From Candidatus Omnitrophota bacterium (GTDB lineage Bacteria > Omnitrophota > Gorgyraeia > Zapsychrales > Zapsychraceae): a stretch of DNA of 46,235 nt. Of this stretch, positions 33,164 through 42,429 are shown in pieces. Made by a program: the position numbers and the translations under genes. Below the pieces are notes generated by a model. It did no database searches. It was not told the origin of the DNA and saw only the letters and a program-made list of their open reading frames with translations. Numbering within the stretch: the first letter of the stretch is position 1; each line of letters opens with the position of its first letter. The stretch lies in assembly GCA_029567025.1 (NCBI GenBank), contig JAKQLT010000058.1, positions 1 through 46,235 of the forward strand, read 5' to 3'.

Positions 33164-34159
33164 ATGCGCTTACGCCAAAAAAGAATTCATTATGATGTTG
33201 TTTTTTATGAAGTATATGATCAGGAACGAGATTTTTTGCAACATATGTTGCCTCGTCATATCAAAGCGCGCTATGTGCCGCAAACGATTCAAGAATGCCA
33301 TGATAATTATCCGTTGTCATCATTGATTAGTATTCGAACACAATCCCGAATCCCTTTATCATGGGCAAAAAATCTTTCTGGGATTTTAGCGCGTACGCAA
33401 GGATATGATCATTTAGCGGCTTATCAGCAAAAAGTGCAAAGTCATATAGCTTGCGGTTATTTAGGTCCGTATTGTTCTCGGGCCGTCGCGGAACATGCGA
33501 TAATGAGCATGATGCTTTTATGGCGTCAGGCAAAAAAACAAATAAGGCATTTTAATACTTTTTTACGCGATGGATTAATGGGGCAAAATTGTTCTTGTCG
33601 TCGGGCTTTAGTGGTGGGCGTGGGGCATATTGGTTCTCAGATTGTTGATATGGCGCGCGGGTTACGGATGGAGGTACGAGGCGTAGATATTCAAAAAAGA
33701 TTGAAAAATTTACAATATGTTTTTTTAAAAAAGGGAATTCTTTGGGCGGATGTTGTTTTTTGTGCTTTGCCACTGACGGATCAAACGAACAAAATGTTGA
33801 ATTATGCGACATTAAAATATTTAAAAAAAGGCGCTCTTTTTATTAATATTTCTCGAGGAGAAATATCTCCCATTCAGGATTTAAAACGCCTTTTATCGCA
33901 AAAGATTTTAGGTGGATTAAGCTTGGATGTTTATGAGCAAGAAAGTCTTTTAGCGGATTATTTAAGAGGGCATAGCAAAAAAAAGAATCGCGTTATTAAA
34001 ACAATCTTATCTTTAAAAGATCGCGACAATGTTTTATTAACGCCGCATAATGCGTTTAATACAGAGCAGGCGTTAAGGCAAAAAACAGCAATGACTGTAG
34101 GGTCGGTAGTTTCTTTTTTAAAAACAAAAAAATTTCCCTATCCTGTGAGGATATTATAA
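33164..34159 (+). CDS. D-2-hydroxyacid dehydrogenase family protein
   Basis: 331 aa NAD(P)-dependent oxidoreductase. The Rossmann motif is VGVGHIGSQ with the Asp of GVDIQ about 20 residues on. Catalytic residues are seen as Arg in INISRGEISP, Glu in LSLDVYEQES, and His in LLTPHNAFNT. AEHAIMSMMLLWRQAKK is also typical of the family. Substrate is not clear; D-lactate dehydrogenase-like or another 2-hydroxyacid. The stop overlaps the next start by 1 nt; start codon ATG has no strong Shine-Dalgarno. It heads a three-gene operon. Confidence 0.85.
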   Translation: MRLRQKRIHYDVVFYEVYDQERDFLQHMLPRHIKARYVPQTIQECHDNYPLSSLISIRTQSRIPLSWAKNLSGILARTQGYDHLAAYQQKVQSHIACGYLGPYCSRAVAEHAIMSMMLLWRQAKKQIRHFNTFLRDGLMGQNCSCRRALVVGVGHIGSQIVDMARGLRMEVRGVDIQKRLKNLQYVFLKKGILWADVVFCALPLTDQTNKMLNYATLKYLKKGALFINISRGEISPIQDLKRLLSQKILGGLSLDVYEQESLLADYLRGHSKKKNRVIKTILSLKDRDNVLLTPHNAFNTEQALRQKTAMTVGSVVSFLKTKKFPYPVRIL

Positions 34160-34962
34160 TGAAAGTCGCTGTTATTCAATTGCGCGTAGAGAACGAGATA
34201 GAAAAAAATATCGCAAAGGCCATGGCCGCGGTTCGTCGCGCGATAGCGCAGCGGGCCACATTTATTCTTTTGCCTGAACTTTTTATTTTTAGTGGCGTGG
34301 TAAGAGAAAAAGCTGTTTCAGAGATAGCGGAAGATATTTATGGGGCAACAACAAAAATTTTTTCCGCTATGGCTCGTCGTTATAAGGCCTATATTTTATT
34401 AGGATCTATTTTGGAAAAAATTAAAAAAAAATCAAAAGTATATAACACTTCTATTTTATTAGATGATCACGGTTGTGTCGCAGGCATCTATCGCAAAAAA
34501 CATCTTTTTAAGGCTGTCATTAAAAAGAAAAATATTGATGAGTCTCGTTATTTTTTAAGCGGCCAGCATCAGGTTATGTCGAAAGTCAAAGAATTTCGAG
34601 TTGGGTTATCGACCTGTTTTGATGTGCGTTTTCCGCGTATGTATCAGGATTATAAAAATAAAAAGGCAGATATTTTGTGTATTCCGTCGGCATTTACGCG
34701 TGAAACAGGTTTGGCTCATTGGGAAGTTTTATTGCGCGCCCGTGCGATTGAAGGGCTCTGTTATGTCTTAGCGCCAAATCAGGTAGGATGTGATGGCCAA
34801 GGCATTTTGCGTTATGGCCATAGTATGATTATTGATCCGTGGGGAAAAATTTTAGCGCGCGCTTCCGATCGACAAGAAGATATTATTTATGCTGATTTAC
34901 ATAAAAAAAATATTATAAAAAAAAGGAGAATATTATTCTCTGTAATGACAAAGGACAGCTGA
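34159..34962 (+). CDS. Carbon-nitrogen hydrolase (nitrilase superfamily)
   Basis: 267 aa. Catalytic triad: Glu in FILLPELFIFSG, Lys in GIYRKKHLF, and Cys in GLSTCFDVRFPRMY. Other family landmarks are LGSILEK, YNTSILLDDHG, and the terminal HSMIIDPWGKILARA. Such enzymes hydrolyse amides (omega-amidase, deaminated-glutathione amidase, N-carbamoyl amines). The neighbours act on 2-oxo/hydroxy acids, so an omega-amidase releasing a 2-oxo acid is a reasonable guess. Both ends overlap neighbours by one or a few bases. Confidence 0.85.
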   Translation: MKVAVIQLRVENEIEKNIAKAMAAVRRAIAQRATFILLPELFIFSGVVREKAVSEIAEDIYGATTKIFSAMARRYKAYILLGSILEKIKKKSKVYNTSILLDDHGCVAGIYRKKHLFKAVIKKKNIDESRYFLSGQHQVMSKVKEFRVGLSTCFDVRFPRMYQDYKNKKADILCIPSAFTRETGLAHWEVLLRARAIEGLCYVLAPNQVGCDGQGILRYGHSMIIDPWGKILARASDRQEDIIYADLHKKNIIKKRRILFSVMTKDS

Positions 34963-35948
34963 TGATAAAAAAAACTATTAGAGTTGCTGTGACAGGTGCG
35001 GCGGGACAAATTGGCTACGCGCTTTTGTTTCGCATAGCTTCCGGCGAGATGTTTGGGCTTGAAACCGAAATTGAATTGCAATTATTAGAGTTGCCGGGCG
35101 CTTTATCTGCGTTAGAAGGGGTTGCGATGGAGCTGCAAGACGGCGCGTTTCCTTTATTAAAATCTGTTATAAAAACAGATGATCCTCGTCGATCGTTTGA
35201 AGGTGTTGATTGGGCTTTATTGGTCGGCAGCGTTCCGCGTAAGGCGGGTATGGAACGCAAAGATCTTTTACAGATTAATGGACGTATTTTTATAGAACAA
35301 GGACGCGCTTTATCCGAAGTTGCCAATCCAACTTGTAAAGTTTTGGTTATTGGAAATCCGTGTAATACCAACGCTTATATTGCGAAAACAGCGTGTCGGA
35401 ATATTCCAGAAAAGAATTTTTTTGCGCTTATGATGTTAGACCAAAATCGTGCTTGTGCTCTTTTAGCCCAAAAGGCAGGATGCCGTATTACATATATTAA
35501 AAATATGATTGTTTGGGGGAATCATTCTTCGACTCAATTTCCGAATTTTTATGATGCCACGATTAAAGGAAAAGAAGCGTATGATGTCTTAGATGAAAAA
35601 TGGCTTCAAACAGAATTTTTAACTCAAGTGCAACAACGGGGCGCTGAAATTATTAAAGCGCGCGGCATGTCTTCAGCGGCATCAGCGGCGCAAGCCGTTA
35701 TTGAAACTGTAAAAAATATTTATCATCCGATTTTAAAAAATGAATGTTTTTCTGTTGCCGTTGCGTCTGATGGCAGTTATGGAATTGAAAAAGGCCTGAT
35801 GTTTGGTTTTCCGGTTTTATGTAGTCAAGGCGATTGGCATATTGCTCAAAATATTTCAATGAATCATCCTTTTATTAAGGAAAAGATGGATAACACCTAT
35901 CAAGAGCTTTTAGCAGAAAAAAAAGCCGTAGAAGACATTTTGTTATAG
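34962..35948 (+). CDS. mdh: Malate dehydrogenase
   Basis: 328 aa of the cytosolic-type malate dehydrogenase group: AVTGAAGQIGYALLFRIASGEMFG is diagnostic. Substrate arginines lie in GSVPRKAGMERKDLL, the catalytic Asp and Arg in MLDQNRA, and the catalytic His in IVWGNHSSTQ. It interconverts malate and oxaloacetate with NAD. The residues before LDQNRA are LMM where relatives have MTR. Last gene of a tightly overlapping operon. Confidence 0.94.
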   Translation: MIKKTIRVAVTGAAGQIGYALLFRIASGEMFGLETEIELQLLELPGALSALEGVAMELQDGAFPLLKSVIKTDDPRRSFEGVDWALLVGSVPRKAGMERKDLLQINGRIFIEQGRALSEVANPTCKVLVIGNPCNTNAYIAKTACRNIPEKNFFALMMLDQNRACALLAQKAGCRITYIKNMIVWGNHSSTQFPNFYDATIKGKEAYDVLDEKWLQTEFLTQVQQRGAEIIKARGMSSAASAAQAVIETVKNIYHPILKNECFSVAVASDGSYGIEKGLMFGFPVLCSQGDWHIAQNISMNHPFIKEKMDNTYQELLAEKKAVEDILL

Positions 35949-36065
35949 AATATTTTTTAAAAAAAATATCAAAAATTTATATAATTCTATTAGACCGTGA
36001 TTTTAAACTATGATAGGATTTTAAAGGGTCATCGTGTTTTTTAATTTAAAATAAAGGCGTTGTCC

Positions 36066-36093
36066 TTGTTTTTTTTGAAAAATGTATTATACT
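36066..36093 (+). promoter_or_regulatory. Promoter of the SurA-Cpa operon
   Basis: TTGTTT (36066-36071), 16-bp spacer, TATACT (36088-36093). The stretch tgaaaaatgt..tatactttaa is closely repeated before the last pilin (45710-45731). Confidence 0.55.
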
Positions 36094-36149
36094 TTAACGA
36101 CATTTTCCTTATATATTAAAAAGATATTTAATGAGAGGGGTTTTGAAAG

Positions 36150-37112
36150 ATGAGATATTCTAAAAATTTTTGTGTTAGTGTCGCTATTTTATCTATTGCC
36201 TTGTTTTTAACAGGATGTGATCAATTAAAAGCTTTTCAAGAATATTTTAGTAAGAAGTCCCAATCCAAACAAGCTGTTGTTGAACAGCCGCAAGCTGTGC
36301 CTGCTGTTACTCAAGAAATTCCTCTTGGCCCTTTACCTGCTAATGTCTTAGCCCGTGTTGGCACATGGACCATGACAATGGATGATTTTAAAGAAAAATT
36401 AAATAATTTAAAACAAGCGATGCCGGATTTTGATATTACAACGGAAGAAAATCAGAAAGCTGTTTTAGATGAATTGGTGAATCAGCAGATTTTGGTTGTT
36501 GAAGCTGAGAATAAACGATTGTCTTATGATAAAGAAGTTTTCAAGGCATTAGAAGAATTTAGGCGAACGATCCTTGTTCAAAAAATGGTTTCGGATATGG
36601 TTGAGAATATTAAAGTGACAGAGGCCGAAGCGCAAGCATTATATAATGAACGTAAAGATTTTTTTGTTGAGCCTATTGAGCTTCATGTGAGAGAAATTGT
36701 TATGGATTCGCAAGCAAAAGCGAAAGAAGTCCTCGTTGATCTTTTAAAAGGCGGGGATTTTGCCGAAGCCGCGAAACAATATTCTAAAGGAAAAACAGCC
36801 GCGCAAGGCGGTGATTTAGGTTTTATCACGCAAGTTTCTTTTCCGGAAATGGGCAATGCCCTTATGGCGCTGGATGTCGGCGGCGTTAGTAATGTTTTTA
36901 AAGGCCCGGATGGATTTTATATTGTGAAAGTCGAGGAAAAAAAGGGCGGAGCCCAAGTTCCTTTTGAGAAAATCAAAGACGAGATTATAAGAAATATGAC
37001 ATTATCAAAACAACAGCAAACCGTTTTAGATTATATTGCCCAATTGCGCCAGAAAACAAAAATTGATATTAATCAAGACCTTTTAAAATCCTTATTACAG
37101 GAGAAGAAATAA
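36150..37112 (+). CDS. SurA-like peptidyl-prolyl isomerase lipoprotein
   Basis: 320 aa. Lipobox FLTGC with Cys23, then a low-complexity linker. A SurA_N-like helical region (about 60-165, ARVGTWTMTMDDFKEKLNNL, VLDELVNQQILVVEAENKRL) is followed by one parvulin domain (about 170-270: VREIVMDSQAKAKEVLVDLLKGGDFAEAA, KTAAQGGDLGFITQVSFPEM, GGVSNVFKGPDGFYIVKVEE). It should fold or escort outer-membrane or secreted proteins, most likely the secretin and pilins encoded downstream. Strong ribosome-binding site AGAGGGG. It abuts cpaB with a 1-nt overlap. Confidence 0.9.
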   Translation: MRYSKNFCVSVAILSIALFLTGCDQLKAFQEYFSKKSQSKQAVVEQPQAVPAVTQEIPLGPLPANVLARVGTWTMTMDDFKEKLNNLKQAMPDFDITTEENQKAVLDELVNQQILVVEAENKRLSYDKEVFKALEEFRRTILVQKMVSDMVENIKVTEAEAQALYNERKDFFVEPIELHVREIVMDSQAKAKEVLVDLLKGGDFAEAAKQYSKGKTAAQGGDLGFITQVSFPEMGNALMALDVGGVSNVFKGPDGFYIVKVEEKKGGAQVPFEKIKDEIIRNMTLSKQQQTVLDYIAQLRQKTKIDINQDLLKSLLQEKK

Positions 37113-37984
37113 TGTTTAATATAGAAAATAAAAAACAATTTGCGATTATTTTATTAGCGGTTGGTTTAGGATTGTTTGCAGCTTTTCTTACAAGCCAGTA
37201 CATTAAAAATAGTATTACCGAGCAAACAAAGACTTTTGCGCAATCGTATGTCCAAAGTAATATGGAGAAAGAACAACAATTACAACAACAAATTGAAATG
37301 TTGCGCGCACAAATGGCTCAGGAAATTCAAAGAGTGGCTCAAGAAGCGGCTCAGCAGGCCGCGGCGCAACAAGCTCAGCAACAAGTTGTTACCAAAACAG
37401 AAGAAAAAGAAGTTCGTCAAGAAGCTTTTTCTGTGCGTATGCCAAAAGGCAAAAGAGCATTAACTGTTCTTATTGACTCTTTGTCTGCAGTCGGCGGTCT
37501 TATTAAAGCTGGTGATTTGGTTGATATTATTGCGCATTTAAAAGTGCCAGATATTACAAAAGATAAAGACAGAGAAATTGTCAAAGTTGATGATGTAACC
37601 ACTATTTTATTCCAGAAAATTTTAGTTCTTTCTGTGAATACGAACTTCGATGATATGACGCCACCAGATTATGTGCAACAGCAACAAGCTGGACGATTGA
37701 ATATTACTTTAGCGTTGGAACCTGAAGCCGCGGCTTTATTGACATTTGCTCAGAAAAATGGTCAATTACAATTTACATTGCGTGCGCCGGATGAAAAAGA
37801 AACAGGTGTTTTTAAAGTTGCGTCATGGCAAGCGTTATCCGATTTTGTATTAGAACATCAAGGAACACGGCTTAAAGTTCCTCGTGATAAAATAAATACA
37901 GCGACTCCTGTTGTAACAACAGAAATAGAAAAAGAACCTGAGCCTGTTATAAAAATTTTTAAATCAGGACAAGCGGTTCAATAA
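37112..37984 (+). CDS. cpaB: CpaB/RcpC-like Tad pilus assembly protein
   Basis: 290 aa. N-terminal membrane helix (FAIILLAVGLGLFAAFLTS, about 10-28), then a Gln/Ala-rich coiled coil (about 45-95), then an RcpC-type domain (about 105-260: ALTVLIDSLSAVGGLIKAGDLVDIIAHL, KILVLSVNTN, LNITLALEPEAAALLTFAQKNGQLQFTLR). Ordinary CpaB has a SAF domain between helix and RcpC; here the coiled coil takes its place. It is a periplasmic protein thought to work with the CpaC secretin, which follows after 18 bp. Confidence 0.85.
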   Translation: MFNIENKKQFAIILLAVGLGLFAAFLTSQYIKNSITEQTKTFAQSYVQSNMEKEQQLQQQIEMLRAQMAQEIQRVAQEAAQQAAAQQAQQQVVTKTEEKEVRQEAFSVRMPKGKRALTVLIDSLSAVGGLIKAGDLVDIIAHLKVPDITKDKDREIVKVDDVTTILFQKILVLSVNTNFDDMTPPDYVQQQQAGRLNITLALEPEAAALLTFAQKNGQLQFTLRAPDEKETGVFKVASWQALSDFVLEHQGTRLKVPRDKINTATPVVTTEIEKEPEPVIKIFKSGQAVQ

Positions 37985-38002
37985 AAAATAAGGGATATAA
38001 TC

Positions 38003-39766
38003 ATGATAAAAAAGAAAAAGTTTTTTTATTTCATTTTTTTTGTTGTTATTTGCTGTTTATTTTTTTCAAAAGCGCTTTGTGCTCAAATAGCAGAACAAGC
38101 GGACATTGTTGATACAAAAGAAGCCAAAGGCATTGCGTTAATGAAAGGAGAAATAGCAACTCTAAAGGTGTATGATTTAACACGGATTTCTTTAACAGAT
38201 CCTTCCGTGGCTGATATTATTGAAGCTAAAGGCGATAAAATTTTATTAATCGCGCGTGAGGTTGGACAAACGGTTTTATTTTTATGGGATAAATATGGAA
38301 AAAAGACTTTTGTTGTGTATGTTTTTAACCAAAATTTGGAAGAAATTCAAAATCGTTTAATATCTCTTTTTCAAGTCGCTGAAATTGAAGGTATTCAATT
38401 GTCCATTAATAATAAAGAAGGAAAAATAGTGCTTTCTGGCGGAGTGCCAGAAGATAAACAAGATTTATTTAATAAAATTATAGAACCATTTTCTCCAGAT
38501 ATTATTGTATTAACAGAGAAAGAAAAACGCGATGATTTGGTGCAAATAGACATGCAGGTGACTGAATTATCGACGACATTATCACAAACCTTAGGTATTG
38601 ATTGGACAAATCAACTGAAATACAATGAAACATTACCGAGCTTTGACGGATCCGTTAAAGATTATTTTAAAATAGGAGATTTTAATCGTACCACAGCTCT
38701 TTTAGCAACGGTTAACGCTTTGCTTGTCGAAGGAAAGGCGCGTATTTTATCACAACCTAAATTAGTTGTCGTAAGTGGTGAAGAAGCGAATTTTTTGGTT
38801 GGAGGGGAAATTCCTGTTAGAACCGCAACGGTTAATGAAACAGGAACGGCTGAGAATGTGAATTATAAATCTTATGGTATTGGAATGACAATAAAACCTA
38901 TTATTCGTAAGAAAAAAATAGATATTACGTTAAGCACAGAAATTAGCGACGTGGATGCTTCTAATTCTTCAGAAGATAATGTTGCTTTTGTTACGAGAAC
39001 AGCGCAAACACAGTTGTTTTTAGAAGATGGCCAAACCATTGTTTTGGCTGGATTGATTAGAAGTACAAAAAGTCAAGAAGTTAAACAAGTGCCGTTTTTA
39101 GGAAAAATACCTGTTGTTGGATTATTATTTCGTAGTAAATCAACGCCTGCCGCTAATCAAGACAATGAAATAGTTATTTCTTTAACGCCGTATATTTTAA
39201 TGAATAAAAAAGATGATTTGGTTTTAGAGAATATGGAAAACATGCGCATACAAGAGAAAGCAGTCAATAATATAGCGCAAGAAAAAGAAGAACCAAAAAT
39301 GTTAGATATTCAGGATTCTGTTGATGAGAAGACTTTAGAACAATCTCAAAAAGTTGAGACGCTTGCAGAAAAATCACCGCTGATTAAAAAGACTGTCAAA
39401 GAAATGCCTGTGATTGATGAAAAGCCATTATCGGTGAATTCTTCAGAATATCTTTTTGGTATTCCGGAAGAATTGCAAGAGTATGTTAAAGATGTTCAAA
39501 AAAGAATTGCTCAAGCGATTTCTTATCCTCAGGAAGCACAAAGTTATGGTTGGCAGGGCGTTGTTAAAATCGGAATGCTTATTCTTAACGACGGAACGCT
39601 TGCCTTCGCTTTGGTAAAAGAATCATCCGGCTATGAAGTTTTTGATAACAACGCGTTAAAGGTCGCAAAATCTTTAGCGCCTTATCCGCGTTTTCCTGCG
39701 AATACGGATTTGATGGAATTAAGCATTACCGTTCCTATCGTTTATTCTTTGACCAAACAAAAATAA
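38003..39766 (+). CDS. cpaC: CpaC-type secretin fused to a TonB C-terminal domain
   Basis: 587 aa outer-membrane channel. Signal peptide to about residue 27 (ALCA/Q). The pilus-secretin N-domain shows GEIATLKVYDLTRISLTDPSVADI and GDKILLIAREVGQTVLFLWDK. The secretin core (about 180-400) includes VQIDMQVTELSTTLSQTLGI, VEGKARILSQPKLVVVSGEEANFLVGGEIPV, LEDGQTIVLAGLIRS and KQVPFLGKIPVVGLLFRS. A Glu/Lys-rich linker (about 410-490) leads to a TonB_C-like domain (about 495-587) with YPQEAQSYGWQGVVKIGMLI, SSGYEVFDNNAL and a VPIVYSL end. TonB_C domains normally contact TonB boxes of outer-membrane receptors; fusion to a secretin is unusual. Confidence 0.92.
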   Translation: MIKKKKFFYFIFFVVICCLFFSKALCAQIAEQADIVDTKEAKGIALMKGEIATLKVYDLTRISLTDPSVADIIEAKGDKILLIAREVGQTVLFLWDKYGKKTFVVYVFNQNLEEIQNRLISLFQVAEIEGIQLSINNKEGKIVLSGGVPEDKQDLFNKIIEPFSPDIIVLTEKEKRDDLVQIDMQVTELSTTLSQTLGIDWTNQLKYNETLPSFDGSVKDYFKIGDFNRTTALLATVNALLVEGKARILSQPKLVVVSGEEANFLVGGEIPVRTATVNETGTAENVNYKSYGIGMTIKPIIRKKKIDITLSTEISDVDASNSSEDNVAFVTRTAQTQLFLEDGQTIVLAGLIRSTKSQEVKQVPFLGKIPVVGLLFRSKSTPAANQDNEIVISLTPYILMNKKDDLVLENMENMRIQEKAVNNIAQEKEEPKMLDIQDSVDEKTLEQSQKVETLAEKSPLIKKTVKEMPVIDEKPLSVNSSEYLFGIPEELQEYVKDVQKRIAQAISYPQEAQSYGWQGVVKIGMLILNDGTLAFALVKESSGYEVFDNNALKVAKSLAPYPRFPANTDLMELSITVPIVYSLTKQK

Positions 39767-39784
39767 TCAGTATAATAAGTTTTT

Positions 39785-41950
39785 ATGAATGCAAAAACGA
39801 TAACACTTTTTAGTAATAAAGGTGGCGTGGGTAAAACTTTTATCGCGGTAAATTTAGCCGCGGCGTTGGCCATTTCTAAAAAGAAAGTTTTACTTTTAGA
39901 TTTTGACTTGCAAGCCGGCCAAGATATGGCCCGTGTCATTAATCTTTCCCCGAAAGCATCCATTATCGATCTTTTGCCTCGATTAGAAACAATTGAAAAA
40001 ATAGATTCGATGATCGAATTTGTCGCTGTTCATTCGTCGGGCGTTCATTTCTTACCTGCCGTGCGCGGCATTAAACAAATCAATCATGTTACTCCAGATA
40101 ATATCAAACCGTTTATTCGTAAGGCTAAAGAATTTTATGATTATATTCTGATTGATGCGGGCCGTTCGTTTAGTGAGACATTAATTACTCTTTTTGATTA
40201 TTCGAATTTGTTATTATTGGTGGCCACACCTGATATTTTAGCTGTTTATCAAATTAAAACGAGTATTGATATTTTGCAGAATCTTCAATTCCCGCTTAAG
40301 ATTGCAAAACTGATTTTAAATCGTTCGGAAAGTAGCGGAAGCGTGGCGTGGCAGGAAATTCGTACCGCACTTCCTTGTGAGATTTTCAGTCATATTCCTT
40401 CCGACGGAAAAGTAGTAGGTTTAGCCTTAAATCGTGGAATTCCGTGTGTTTTAGATAGTCCTAAAAGTAAAGTCGCTGAGTCTTTTATGCGCATGGCCCA
40501 GATGATTGAAAAAGATAAAGATCTTTTTGTGGAATCAACGGATATTGAAAAACAAAGGGCGGTAGAAAGCGTTTCTGCTCAAGGGCAATTTTGGGAAAAT
40601 TTTGGAATTTCTCAGCATGTGGCGGATGCGGCTGGCGCTATCACGGCTATTAAAGAAGATGATGAAATAACTATTTTAAAGAAAAAAATACATGAAAAAC
40701 TTATTGAGCGTTTAAATCTCGACGGGATTACGCCAGAGAAATTAAACGATCCACAAACGATAGCGCGTGTTAAAAAAACATCGGAACAGTTAGTCGGAAA
40801 TCTTTTAATGGAAGAAATGGGCGGGAAACAAATCGCTTCTCATGAAGAGCGTATTCATATTGTGAAAGACGTGGTCAATGAGGCTTTAGGATTAGGGCCT
40901 TTAGAAGATCTTTTGGCGGATGGCGATGTGACAGATATTATGGCGAATAATCGTAATGAAATTTATGTGGAGAAAAACGGCCGTCTTGTGTTAACCAATA
41001 AGAAATTTTTGTCTGATTCTCGCATGCGTGCGGTTATAGATCGTATTATCGCGCCTTTAGGCCGTCGTATTGATGAATCAACGCCGATGGTGGATGCGCG
41101 TTTGCCTGACGGTTCGCGTATTAACGCGATTATTCCGCCATTGTCTTTAAACGGTCCGATGATTACGATTCGTAAATTTGGACAGGAGCGTTTAACGGTC
41201 ACAGATTTACTGTCTCAGTATAAAAGTTTGACAGAGCCAATGTCAAAATTTTTACAAGCGAGCGTTGTGGCGCGAAAAAATATTATTGTTTCCGGCGGAA
41301 CAGGTTCAGGAAAAACAACTCTTTTAAACGTGTTATCTGAATTTATTCCTGATGGAGAGCGCATTATTACGATAGAAGACGCCGCAGAATTGAAACTCAA
41401 AAAAAGCCATTGGGCGCGATTAGAGTCACGACCGTCGAACGTTGAAGGAAAAGGCCAGGTAACCATTCGGGATCTTTTTACGAATTGTTTGCGTATGCGA
41501 CCTGATCGTATTGTTATTGGGGAATGTCGTGGCGCTGAAGTTTTAGATATGCTTCAGGCAATGAATACGGGACACGATGGTTCTTTAACCACTATTCACG
41601 CGAATTCCGCGCGCGATGTTTTGACGCGTTTGCATTCTTTAATTTTATTAAGTGGTATTGAACTTCCTGTTCGCGCTATTAATGAAATGGTGGCTTCCGC
41701 GATTCATTTGATCGTTCACATTAATCGTTATTCCGACGGTTCAAGAAAAGTGACTGGTATCGCGGAAATAGTGGGATTAGATAAAGATTTTCAGCCAGAA
41801 CTAAAAGATATTTTTGTTTTTAAACAGGCTGGCATTGACTCTGATGGAAAAGTGATAGGTTCTTATGTCCCAACCGGATACATTCCAAAATGTTATCAGG
41901 ATTTTATCACTCAAGGCATCAAAATTGATAAAAATATTTTTTCGCTTTAA
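39785..41950 (+). CDS. CpaE-CpaF fusion: MinD-like ATPase joined to Tad secretion ATPase
   Basis: 721 aa. Residues 1-240 are a ParA/MinD-type ATPase with deviant Walker A NKGGVGKT (11-18) and the motifs LLLDFDLQAG and YILIDAGRSF, matching the ATPase half of CpaE/TadZ without its receiver domain. From about 290 the protein is CpaF/TadA: VNEALGLGPLEDLLADGDVTDIMAN, PMVDARLPDGSRINAIIPPLSL, Walker A SGGTGSGKTTLLNVL near 508, IITIEDAAELKL, RMRPDRIVIGECRGAEVLDML, GHDGSLTTIHANSARD. CpaF powers Tad pilin assembly; CpaE/TadZ positions the machine. Here both are one polypeptide. Confidence 0.95.
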   Translation: MNAKTITLFSNKGGVGKTFIAVNLAAALAISKKKVLLLDFDLQAGQDMARVINLSPKASIIDLLPRLETIEKIDSMIEFVAVHSSGVHFLPAVRGIKQINHVTPDNIKPFIRKAKEFYDYILIDAGRSFSETLITLFDYSNLLLLVATPDILAVYQIKTSIDILQNLQFPLKIAKLILNRSESSGSVAWQEIRTALPCEIFSHIPSDGKVVGLALNRGIPCVLDSPKSKVAESFMRMAQMIEKDKDLFVESTDIEKQRAVESVSAQGQFWENFGISQHVADAAGAITAIKEDDEITILKKKIHEKLIERLNLDGITPEKLNDPQTIARVKKTSEQLVGNLLMEEMGGKQIASHEERIHIVKDVVNEALGLGPLEDLLADGDVTDIMANNRNEIYVEKNGRLVLTNKKFLSDSRMRAVIDRIIAPLGRRIDESTPMVDARLPDGSRINAIIPPLSLNGPMITIRKFGQERLTVTDLLSQYKSLTEPMSKFLQASVVARKNIIVSGGTGSGKTTLLNVLSEFIPDGERIITIEDAAELKLKKSHWARLESRPSNVEGKGQVTIRDLFTNCLRMRPDRIVIGECRGAEVLDMLQAMNTGHDGSLTTIHANSARDVLTRLHSLILLSGIELPVRAINEMVASAIHLIVHINRYSDGSRKVTGIAEIVGLDKDFQPELKDIFVFKQAGIDSDGKVIGSYVPTGYIPKCYQDFITQGIKIDKNIFSL

Positions 41951-41986
41951 AAAGAAAATCATCATTGTAAGTTGTTTTCCTTCCTT

Positions 41987-42328
41987 ATGACAATTATTAA
42001 TCAAACCCAAAAGACAATCATTGCTCAAAATGTTAAAATCGCGCAAACATTATCTTCGCGGATTATTGGACTTTTAAATCGTTTTTCGCTTGATGAAAAT
42101 GAGGCGCTGGTTATTACTCAATGTCAGTCGATTCATATGTTTTTTATGAAATTTGCGATTGACGCGATTTTTGTTGATAAAAATAATGTTGTTGTTGGAT
42201 TAGTCGAAAATATTAAACCTTTCCAATTAAGTCCTATTTTTTTTAAGGCCAATTATGTTATTGAAGCGCCTGTTCAAACAATCTTGCGAACAAAAACCTG
42301 CCTTGGCGATAGAATAGAAATAATTTAA
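41987..42328 (+). CDS. DUF192 family protein
   Basis: 113 aa from ATG at 41987; a TTG at 41972 is the alternative and neither has a good ribosome-binding site. The family block is SRIIGLLNRFSLDENEALVI, QSIHMFFMKFAIDAIFVDKNNVVVGL, APVQTILRTKTCLGDRIEI. DUF192 proteins often lie in Tad pilus loci and some are secreted; this one has no signal peptide. Function unknown. Confidence 0.85.
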   Translation: MTIINQTQKTIIAQNVKIAQTLSSRIIGLLNRFSLDENEALVITQCQSIHMFFMKFAIDAIFVDKNNVVVGLVENIKPFQLSPIFFKANYVIEAPVQTILRTKTCLGDRIEII

Positions 42329-42429
42329 CATTCAAAAGATGTCTTTTTTAATTGTTTTTATTATGTTATAGTGTTTCTATCTGGAAATCAATGTCCAATC
42401 TGGTCAAAAATAGAGAAATTTTATAAATT

